Part shown: one piece after another, positions 57,601 through 64,000 of the stretch
Layout: every line of letters starts with the position of its first letter
Numbering within the stretch: the first letter of the stretch is position 1
Assembly: GCA_038501625.1 (NCBI GenBank)
Contig: JAZAYU010000696.1
Location: forward strand, 62,001 to 126,000
DNA from: Corbicula japonica
Taxonomy: Eukaryota; Mollusca; Bivalvia; Venerida; Cyrenidae
DNA length: 64,000 nt
Reading direction: 5' to 3'
The notes under the pieces: model-generated
Seen by the model: only the letters and a program-made list of their open reading frames with translations
Database searches by the model: none
What the model was told of the DNA's origin: nothing
Translations under genes and position numbers: made by a program

Positions 57601-60600
57601 AAAACTGCGACGGAAATTTTCCTATTTTGGAGTTAGTTATGTTTTCCTATTTTGGAGTTAGTTATGTGCCGGAAAATTATGACAACCTACCATGACGTTG
57701 TATACGACGTCACATATAACACGGAAAGCTGAATATTGTTCGATACGGAATTTCTAATCTGACGAGGTGCATCAATTTTGCGGATTAACGATGCACTATG
57801 CTAAAATCATTCATGGGTATATAATAAACTAGAATTTGGGTTTCCGCGGAACACGTGTCGCCTGCCAGCAAAAAGTTGAAATGTGGGCCTATGATAAATC
57901 ATATATGATAAAAAGATTTAATTCAAGTTGATTGCAATACTACACTAGAATTTGGTGTTCCTAGGAACACACGTCACCTCAATTGCATTCAAAAGGGGCT
58001 TAACTAAATATGGTGAAATCTGGGTTATCATTCTTGTTTTCACCAATGGCTATTTGCATGCAGATGATATATAATTATATTCGAAGTATTAAGTAAAATG
58101 GAAAAGCACTTTCAAATTAATAGGCAACATTAAGTAAATGTTAAAGTTACATTTGAAAGGGACATAACTCATAAAATATTTAAACAGGACTTATCATTCT
58201 TAATGCCACTGATGGCATTGTTCATGAAGATGATATATTCCCAGTATTAAATGAGTAGAACAAGTACTTTTAAGTATATGCCACATTTTCATGTTAAAGT
58301 TTCCTAAGAAAGGGGCATAACTAAAAAAATTTAAACAGGAGTAATCATTCTTGTTCACTGATGGCATTGTTCATGAAGATGATATATTCCCAGTATTAAA
58401 TGAATAGGACAAGTAATTTCAAAGTTATAAGCAAGATTAAGTTTCATGTAAGATGTTGATGTTGCATGTGAAAGGGGCATAACTCAAAAATAGTCAAACA
58501 GGAGTTATCCTTCTTGTTGTAACTGATGTTTCTGCTCATGATGATGATATATTCCAAGTATCAAGTGAATAGGAAAAGTACTTTCAAAGTTATAGGCAAC
58601 ATTAAGTTTCATGTTAAAGTTGCATTTGAAAGGGGCATAATTCAAAATTAGTCAAACGGGAGTTATCATTCTTGTTGTAACAAAAGTTGTTGTTCATAAT
58701 GATGATATATTCCAAGTATGAAGTGAATAGTGGAGAATAGAATCCCTATGTGTCTACCTGCTATCGCAGGCGACACAAAAATAGTCGAACAGGAGTTATC
58801 ATTCTTGTTGTAACCAATGTTGTTGTTCATGATGATGATATATTCCATGTATGAAGTGAATAGGACAAGTACTTTAAAAGTAATAGGCAATATTAAGTTT
58901 CATGTTAAAGTTGCATTTGAAAGGGGCATAACTCAAAAATAGTCAAACAGGAGTTATTATTCTTGTTGTAACCAATGTTGTTGTTCATGATGATGATATA
59001 TTCCAAGTATGAAGTGAATAGGACAAGCACTTTCAAAGTAATAGGCAACATAAAGTTTCATGTTAAAGTTTCATTTGAAAGGGGCATAACTCAAAAATAG
59101 TCAAACAGGAGTTATCATTCTTGTTGTTACCGATGTTGTTGTTCATGATGATGATATATTCCAAGTATGAAGTGAATAAGACAAGTACTTTAAAAGTAAT
59201 AGACAACATTAAGTTTCATGTTAAAGTTTCATTTGAAAGGGGCATAACTCAAAAATAGTCAAACAGGAGTTATCATTCTTGTTGTAACCGTTGTTGCTGT
59301 TCATGATGATTATATTTTCCAAGTATTAAATGAATAGGACAAGTAATTTCAAAGTTAATTGCAAGATTAAGTTTCATGTTGAAGTTGCATGTGAAAGGGG
59401 CATAACTCAAAGATAGTTAAACAGGAGTTTTCATTCTTGTTGTAACCAATGTTGTTGTTCATGATGATGATATATTCCAAGTATGAAGTTAATAGGACAT
59501 GTACTTTCAAAGTTATAGGCAATATTAAGTTTCATGTCAAAGTTGCATTCGAAAGAGGCATAAGTAAAAAATTGTCAACAGGAGTTATCATTCTTGTTGT
59601 AACCAATGTTGCTGTTCATGACGATGATATATTCCAAGTATGAAGTGAATAGGAAATGTACTTTCAAAGTTATAGGCAACATTAAGTTTCATGTCAAAGT
59701 TGCATTTGAAAGGGACATAACTCAAAAAATAGTCAAACAGGAGTTATCATTCATGTTGTAACTGATGTTGTTGTTCATGATGATGATATATTCCAAGTAT
59801 GAAGTTAATAGGACAAGCACTTTCCAAGTTATAGGCAACATTAAGTTTCATGTTAAAGTTTCATTTGAAAGGGGAATAACTCAAAAAATAGTCAAACAGG
59901 AGTTATCATTTTGTTGTAACCGATGTTGTTGTTCATGATGATGATATATTCCAAGTATGAAGTGAATAGGACATGTACTTTCAAAGTTATAGGCAACATT
60001 AAGTTTCATGTCAAAGTTGCATTCAAAAGAGGCATAAGTCAAAAATAGTCAAACAGGAGTTATCATTCTTGTTGTAACCAATGTTGCTGTTCATGACGAT
60101 GATATATTCCAAGTATAAAGTCAATAGGACATGTACTTTCAAAGTTATAGGCAACATAAAGTTTCATGTTAAAGTCGCATTTGAAAGGGGCATAACTCAA
60201 AAAATAGTCAAACAGGAGTTATCATTCTTGTTTTAACCGATGTTGCTGTCCATGATGATGATATAATCCAAGTATGAAGTTTATAGGACATGTACTTTCA
60301 AAGTTATAGGCAGCATTAAGTTTCATGTTAAAGTTGCATTTGAAAGGGGCATAACTCAAAAAATAGTCAAACAGGAGTTATCATTCTTGTTGTAACCGAT
60401 GTTGCTGTTCATGATGATGATATATTCCAAGTATGAAGTGAATAGGACAAGTACTTTCCAAGTTATAGGCAACATTAAGTTTCATGTCAAAGCTGGGGGA
60501 CTACCGGACGACGCCGATGACGGACAATTGGATCCCTATGTGTCTACCTGCTATCGCAGGTGACACAAAAAGCAAGAACAAGCCTGCACTGTTGTCACTA

Positions 60601-61244
60601 ATAATTCAAACTAGATTTTGATCAGTTGCACATTAAACAGCCATCTATGGAGTTGATTGGTTTTGATCGGTAGCAAATTAAGAAATTTACAAAGAGGTTA
60701 ATCTCACAAAACATAAATTAGTTTTGGTTATATGGATAACCATGTGTTAATAATTATGTTCATTAGTTACCTAGAATTTACCTAGATTTTGCTTACTTAT
60801 TGCAGTTACTTACTATTAAGAGTTTACCTTGCATTTCCATACTCATTAGGGTTACCTCATATATTTCTTTCTCAAAAGACTAGCATTGTGTTTGCTTTCA
60901 TTTACAGTTTTCTTTAACATGTACCTGCTTAACTTACTTATTTATAAGTAACATTGTTTCTACTTACTCATAAGCTCATTAGTGTAACAGAGTAATGTCA
61001 TATCTGCTTACTTTGAGTTACTTCCTATTTTCTTCCTGACAAAGTGATCTTGTATTTGCTCGCTCTCTCATGAGTGTTACCTTGTATTTTCTTATTAATT
61101 AGAGTTACCTTGTATTTGCTTACTATCTTCTGTCTCTTCAGTTATTGCAGTTTCATGTTTTGTTCCAGCATCCCCCTGTCCTGTTTCATACACCTCTTCA
61201 GGGGGGCCTTCTTCAGACACATGCTCATCCATAGCTTCTTGCAT
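48496..61244 (-). CDS. BLOC1S6: BLOC1S6 (pallidin), BLOC-1 subunit, 5 exons
   Basis: Pallidin is a small coiled-coil subunit of BLOC-1, which sorts cargo from endosomes to lysosome-related organelles and binds syntaxin-13. The exons are 61244-61124, 53461-53338, 52378-52291, 50173-50087 and 48633-48496. All phases fit, giving 185 codons plus stop (vertebrate ~172). The acidic N-terminus (residues 1-40) is poorly conserved. From about residue 45 the order IEDVEVDPATIEKLTSGVLE, FLPNLQKAKGSLNEL, HNQEVLIETVQQENSKF, EAKLYHGKLVNLKKEM, KLKHRAVKLQQQKQKDEL tracks the vertebrate protein nearly without gaps. Almost all of residues 60-175 is predicted coiled coil from its heptad pattern. Intron 1 (7.7 kb) and intron 3 (2.1 kb) are filled with tandem-core elements. 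Confidence 0.94.
48634..50086. other. BLOC1S6 intron 4
   Basis: Holds one GTGTAGATCC-family MITE (separate entry). The remainder is AT-rich with nothing recognisable. Confidence 0.5.
49389..49627. mobile_element. GTGTAGATCC-family MITE, full length
   Basis: Begins TTAACCCTTTACTCCATATA and ends TCTATGGAGTAAAATTTAA, with inverted GTAGATCCAGATCTG and CTGATCTGGATCTA. Confidence 0.78.
50087..50173 (-). CDS. BLOC1S6: BLOC1S6 exon 4
   Basis: 29 codons, MHEAKLYHGKLVNLKKEMNS, then LMDKSTKLK, matching AEAKHYHAKLVNIRKEM...KTSKLK. The acceptor is TTACCAG. The donor AAG|GTTTTC is weak, but phase and homology on both sides fix it. Confidence 0.92.
50211..51648 (+). mobile_element. tandem-core element E
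   Basis: Starts ACAAGAG, hairpin GGTCCATAGGACC (50218-50230), then GCTCACCTGTCA. About seven ~165-bp units share TCTAAGCTCTAGGCCTTGTG, AGACAAGAAGATTTTTAAAG and GACCCCTGGGGCNGGGCCA. An ending block follows (GTTGCCATGGCAACCAGAG), then (GGAC)n at 51571-51591, hairpin TTGTCACTACGTGACA, and GACAGGTGAGC mirroring the 5' GCTCACCTGTC. It ends CTAA in an A-rich site. BLOC1S6 intron 3, antisense. Confidence 0.82.
51699..51937. mobile_element. GTGTAGATCC-family MITE
   Basis: TTAAACCTTTTACTCCAAAG at the left; AACAGTTTAGATCCAGATCA and GATCAGGATCTGCACCTGTT inside. The right end (GCAATAAAATGCAAAAATTG) is degraded. Confidence 0.65.
52291..52378 (-). CDS. BLOC1S6: BLOC1S6 exon 3
   Basis: 88 bp coding HNQEVLIETVQQENSKFTDS and ASMKQLIQT, matching QNQVVLLDTLEQEISKFKEC. 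Phase 2 to 0. Donor ACA|GTAAGA. Confidence 0.93.
52379..53337. other. BLOC1S6 intron 2, unassigned
   Basis: AT-rich; no complete repeat or exon recognised. Confidence 0.5.
53338..53461 (-). CDS. BLOC1S6: BLOC1S6 exon 2
   Basis: Codes ETQQIEDVEVDPATIEKLTS, then GVLEMFLPNLQKAKGSLNEL, matching IEDLTIEDKAVEQLAEGLLS and YLPDLQRSKQALQEL. Phase 1 to 2. Acceptor CTTTTAG, donor CT|GTAAGT. Confidence 0.93.
53586..53833. mobile_element. GTGTAGATCC-family MITE
   Basis: Starts TTAACTCTTTACTCCTTATA and ends GAAGCAAAGGGTTA. Contains AACAGTGTAGATCCAGATCA and CAGATCAGGATCTACACTG. Confidence 0.75.
53888..54036. mobile_element. palindromic MITE with ~55-bp arms
   Basis: Left arm runs GGAATATTATAACAGTATGC, then TGTAGGTTCGTATTTTTC. 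The right arm is its inverse (AATACGAACCTACAGAATGC, ACTGTCATAATGTTCC). The central ~40 bp is CG-rich. Confidence 0.8.
54202..55522 (+). mobile_element. tandem-core element G nested in F
   Basis: Hairpin GGGCCATGATGGCCC (54208-54222), then GCTCACCTGAG. About six ~165-bp units of the same core as E/F follow, then GTTGCCATGGCAACCAGAG, a GGACGCACGGACGACGGAC run, and CTTGCTCAGGTGAGCTAA mirroring the 5' end. It entered the A-tract that in element E reads AAAATTTAAAAAAAAATTAA and left no clear target duplication. Confidence 0.8.
56402..57222. mobile_element. composite insertion H in element F
   Basis: Interrupts F between CCAAAT and ATCTAAGC, which are contiguous in E. The bordering AAAT is repeated on both sides. 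The first part has inverted ends AATACATACCTTA (56402) and TAAGGTATGTATT (57073), and an inner hairpin of CCCTCACGCAAGGGCTGATATC (56490-56536). The last ~135 bp (57090-57222) is a large palindrome whose arms read ACACGGCTGAGCGGGGCCGA and GATAATCGGCCCT. No ORF. Confidence 0.65.
57497..57827. other. BLOC1S6 intron 1 between elements
   Basis: A short direct repeat (AATTTATGAATGGCGTA twice at 57544-57581, and TTTTCCTATTTTGGAGTTAG twice at 57617-57664). Otherwise unassigned. Confidence 0.5.
57828..60568 (+). mobile_element. tandem-core element I, longest array
   Basis: Same family as element C. 5' hairpin TTCCGCGGAA (57842-57851), then GTGTCGCCTGC; a second 5'-like end with GTGTTCCTAGGAACAC is at ~57960. 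About fourteen ~158-bp units carry GAAAGGGGCATAACTC and GGAGTTATCATTCTTG. A complete 3' end (CCTGCTATCGCAGGCGACAC) also occurs in mid-array at ~58757-58776, and the final one at 60546-60566. BLOC1S6 intron 1, antisense. Confidence 0.8.
60569..61123. other. BLOC1S6 intron 1 near exon 1, unassigned
   Basis: A weak internal repetition of ATTAGNGTTACCT and TTACCTTGTATTT words is visible at 60780-61110, including next to the exon 1 donor; otherwise nothing. Confidence 0.45.
61124..61244 (-). CDS. BLOC1S6: BLOC1S6 exon 1
   Basis: Codes MQEAMDEHVSEEGPPEEVYE, later ITEETED, ending in phase 1 at A|GTAAGC. Two in-frame ATGs exist, at 61244 and 61232. A TTACTATATGCAAG acceptor-like sequence lies between them, so the upstream ATG may be intronic and MDEHVSEEG the true start. 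Confidence 0.75.
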
Positions 61245-61349
61245 ATAGTAAAATAATAAACTGAATATATTATTTAATACAATTGAAAAAAAATCTCAAA
61301 TAATAATTACCTTGGTTTGCATGTGTTATTATTAATGTGTAAAAAAAGT

Positions 61350-61675
61350 ATTTAACAAGTCAGGTGTTCAGTTGAACATGTGAGTTGCCCTCTTGTTTTT
61401 GTTACAATCAACACTAAGTTTTTGTGACTAAGTACAAGAAGGGACATAACTCTGTCAAATGTGACCTACAGGTATCCCTAAAGATGCTGGCTTCATCATG
61501 ACCCTGTTGACAAGCATAATATAATTTGTAAGTTTGATGACAAAATATTAAGAAATGGCAAAGTTAGAGCCAATGTTAGTTTTTTTTGTAACCGATCAAC
61601 AAAGTGATCCCTGGATTGAAGAAGCGATCCCTATGTATGCCTTTTCATAAGAAGGGCGACAAAAATGGTAGGAAA
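61350..61675 (+). mobile_element. tandem-core element K, short copy
   Basis: Hairpin GTTCAGTTGAAC (61362-61373), then GTTGCCCTC. A single unit with AAGGGACATAACTCTG follows, then an end GATCCCTATGTATGCC...GAAGGGCGACAAAAA mirroring the 5' GTTGCCCTC. Lies in the 5' flank of BLOC1S6. Confidence 0.6.
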
Positions 61676-61859
61676 ACAATTTTAGGCTAGACTGTAGCCA
61701 CACTTCTGCATAGTTGTCGAACACTTTTTGTATAATATAGTATAACCTTCATACCCAGTAAGACCTTTAATTGTACAGGAAGTAAAGTAAGCAAATGCAG
61801 TTTTCTCAACACAAGATTTTAGTATACTAAAACTAAGGAACAATGACTATTTTAATAAT

Positions 61860-62710
61860 GATCTCAGGTAAAACTCCCTTCTTACAGCCATCATCACATC
61901 ATGCCTGATCATACCGGTATGTGGAATTGATTGAAAGGAGATACACCAAAATGTGAATGAGAAGTTTGATAGAATATTTTATTATACTAAAATAGCAAAG
62001 GGTCAAAACACTAGTAAAATGGACCAAGTAAAACATTCTTTAATTACTGCCATCCAGACAACATGCCTAATAATCTGTGCAAGTTTGAAAGAAATCCTCA
62101 AGACAATGACCAAGGTGTTTGCAAGTTCTGCAACACAAAAATCTTATTATGGAAATTAACAAAGGGCCATAATTCTGTAAAATGGTTTCAGACACAAAAA
62201 TCTTTTCTTTGATACCATCTGCACATCCTGCATGATCATCTGTGTAACTTTGAAAGAAATCCACCAGATATTAAATGAAAAGTTTGTGCCACAAAATTCT
62301 TATACTGAATATTTACAAGTGTCATTACTTCAATAAAAAAAGTTTAAAAAAAAAGCATTTCTTAATGACCATATACATGCCACAAATTTTTATCACAGAA
62401 ACAAACAATGGCGGGCCTTAACTCTGGTTAAAATTTTCTCAAGAAAAAGTAACTTTAAGACTATCTACACTTGCTTCCTCATGATACAATTGTGTAAATT
62501 TGACAACAAAAATCTTATCGACAGTAAATTAGTACTGGGTAATTCAAAACTTTATTATTGAAATTAACAAAGGGCTATAACTCCATTGAATATGTGAACA
62601 AAGTGTTTGCAACACAATCATTTTGTAACTGAAATTAAAGAAGGGCCTAAATTCTGCAAAATGGTTGCAGACAAAATATTTTCTTCATGAACATTTGCAG
62701 ATCATGTATA
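61860..62710 (+). repeat. diverged tandem-core array L
   Basis: Four or five degenerate units with AACAAAGGGCCATAATTCTG, GTGCAAGTTTGAAAGAAATC and CACATCCTGCATGATCATC. No hairpins or GGAC run are recognisable. Related to element B's unit. Confidence 0.55.
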
Positions 62711-62719
62711 TCATATGTA

Positions 62720-63330
62720 CAAGGGCTGTTCGATAAATTCGAGGAATTTTGCTCTAACTCTTTATACTTTCCATTATTTCCTACCTATTTTTACTGTTGT
62801 TTTGTATTAACGTAATACGTATACATTGTCTAAAGGTCAAAGAACGTTCTGAATAAACTACCAAAATAACTCATCACCATAGTAACCCATGTCTTGCTTG
62901 TTGCCGGGCTCAATTTTTCATCATAAATATTCTTTAATTATTAAAGCAAAACATCAATTAATGAATAATATATAAAAATGGTGAGAACTTAGCAGACGTT
63001 CAAGTAACGTCATGATGTCATTTCCGTGAAAAGTCATTGTCATTACAGTAATGGTAACGGCAACATTGTCGTTTAAGTCTCACAGGTACTAAGCATAATT
63101 CCAGCGTAATGACGACTTCAAAAGATGAAGAATTACGTGCAGTTGTGAAGTTTTGTGTTGGGCTGGGTAAATCGCTAGAGGAGTCAGCTACTACAGATTC
63201 TTGCAGCAAATCATTTGTATACAAGTGGCATGAACAGTTTTCGAAAGGAAGAACATCTCCAAAAGAAGATCTACGCAAAGGACAATCAGCAAAGGTAAAG
63301 ACGTCGATATCCTTTCCACGACCATAACGT
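62720..63330 (+). mobile_element. mariner-type element, 5' fragment
   Basis: Starts CAAGGGCTGTTCGATAAATT, a typical mariner-like terminal sequence. An ORF follows at 63109 and the element is then cut off. No inverted right terminus was found before the window end, so it is truncated. Confidence 0.6.
63109..63327 (+). pseudogene. mariner transposase N-terminal helix-turn-helix (truncated)
   Basis: A 72-codon ORF: MTTSKDEELRAVVKFCVGLG, then SFVYKWHEQFSKGRTSPKED and LRKGQSAK. The KFC..LGKS....Y.WH..F..GR....ED.R.G.. pattern is the DNA-binding HTH of mariner transposases (Mos1 type), which binds the terminal repeats. The second HTH and DD34D catalytic domain are missing; the frame ends after SAKVKTSI. 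A splice donor at AAG|GTAAAG is possible, but no continuation was seen in the window. Confidence 0.65.
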
Positions 63331-63841
63331 ATTTAAACGTGACAAAATTTTGACTTCCCAAATCCCGACCCTGTTTTAAGGGAGGATCAAAAAAATAAAA
63401 AAATCGCTTTTCAAAACCCGACCCTGTTTTTCTGTCGGAAACCCGTCGATTTTTATTTCTTTTTATTAAAAAGTTCTTACTTTGGCTGCTATTTAGAAGA
63501 ACACGGAATCATCGATCAGTATTATTACACTATTAGTCCTTTGAACGCATCGCACATTTTCTCTCAAATATCATTTAGTAAGAAATTGTTTACCTTTGAC
63601 TTAGATAATCTGATAAGAAAATTAGTGATTTTAAAAAGTCAATTTTAAGAAAAAAAAATCTAATTACAGTGTTGCTGTTTCTTCATCTTTTATTGTCAAA
63701 ATAAAAAAGTGGCTCCAAAACAGTTATCCATTATGTTAGAAAATACCTATATCTACCTAGTAATTACTGAAAAATGACATTTTTTGCAATCACATAAAAA
63801 TTAATGACTGTTAATTAGGTTAATTGATTAACAGAATTTTC
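63331..63841. other. unassigned, with a short CCCGACCCTGTTTT repeat
   Basis: CCCGACCCTGTTTT occurs twice (63364 and 63417), with AAAAAATCG words between. No gene. Confidence 0.45.
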
Positions 63842-63981
63842 CGTTACGGTCTTCCAGCGATAAACCAAATTTTTCGGTTTGGTTTCTCCCATTACGTAAA
63901 AGAGCGTTATGATTCGGGATTTTAACGCACTATTTTTGATATGTATATTCCACCCATTTTTACAGAAGAAAGACCGTAACG
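63842..63981. mobile_element. small TIR MITE at the window end
   Basis: CGTTACGGTCTTC at the left and GAAAGACCGTAACG at the right are inverted. The interior holds CCAAATTTTTCGGTTTGG as a palindrome. Target duplication not clear. Confidence 0.5.
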
Positions 63982-64000
63982 TTAGATTCTGTGTTTTACA

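Noticed and set aside
1..64000. CRISPR array or bacterial defence island suggested by regular direct repeats
   Set aside because: The repeats are 150-165 bp units without unique spacers, in intron-bearing eukaryotic DNA.

Overview
The window is metazoan nuclear DNA, very probably from a bivalve mollusc. Genes are split by GT-AG introns and the DNA is AT-rich. It is also crowded with the tandem-core repeats (a GGGCATAACTC box, a GGAC run and a terminal hairpin) that are typical of bivalve genomes. The species assignment is inference. No rRNA, tRNA, CRISPR array or prokaryotic operon was seen. Three host genes can be supported.

(1) Left half, minus strand: fourteen consecutive coding exons (34224 down to 2057) of UBE2O, the giant E2/E3 hybrid ubiquitin-conjugating enzyme. 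All exon phases agree and give 1117 codons. The catalytic UBC domain lies beyond the left edge. Intron 1 is about 13 kb.
(2) Middle, plus strand: an intact 95-codon ORF at 38038-38325 for EMRE/SMDT1, the essential regulator of the mitochondrial calcium uniporter. A possible 3'-UTR intron runs to an exon near 44139.
(3) Right, minus strand: five exons (61244 down to 48496) of BLOC1S6 (pallidin), 185 codons, a subunit of the BLOC-1 endosome/lysosome biogenesis complex.

Most other sequence is mobile DNA. It includes two Mutator-like (MULE) relics with 9-10 bp target duplications. One has ~600 bp terminal inverted repeats and carries a PHD-finger exon plus a transposase N-terminus; the other carries a transposase C-terminus. 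A small MULE-type MITE family is present as 392-bp and 71-bp copies, both with perfect 9-bp duplications. There are three hAT-type MITEs with 7-8 bp duplications, a TA-flanked mariner/pogo-like MITE, a TTAA-flanked MITE, many palindromic MITEs, a mariner 5' fragment, and an inverted-repeat element holding a broken SGNH-hydrolase-like gene. At least ten tandem-core elements share one architecture: 5' hairpin, asymmetric terminal inverted repeat, ~150-165 bp tandem units, GGAC run, 3' hairpin and an A-rich end. I interpret these as Helentron/'pearl'-like non-autonomous elements.

The most unusual points are the shared architecture of those tandem elements and their uniform antisense orientation in introns, arrays of nuclear-receptor-like TGACCTTGACC boxes inside two of them, a five-copy duplication of a UBE2O 5' splice site, MITEs sitting about 20 bp upstream of two UBE2O acceptors, and the 71-bp MULE derivative.
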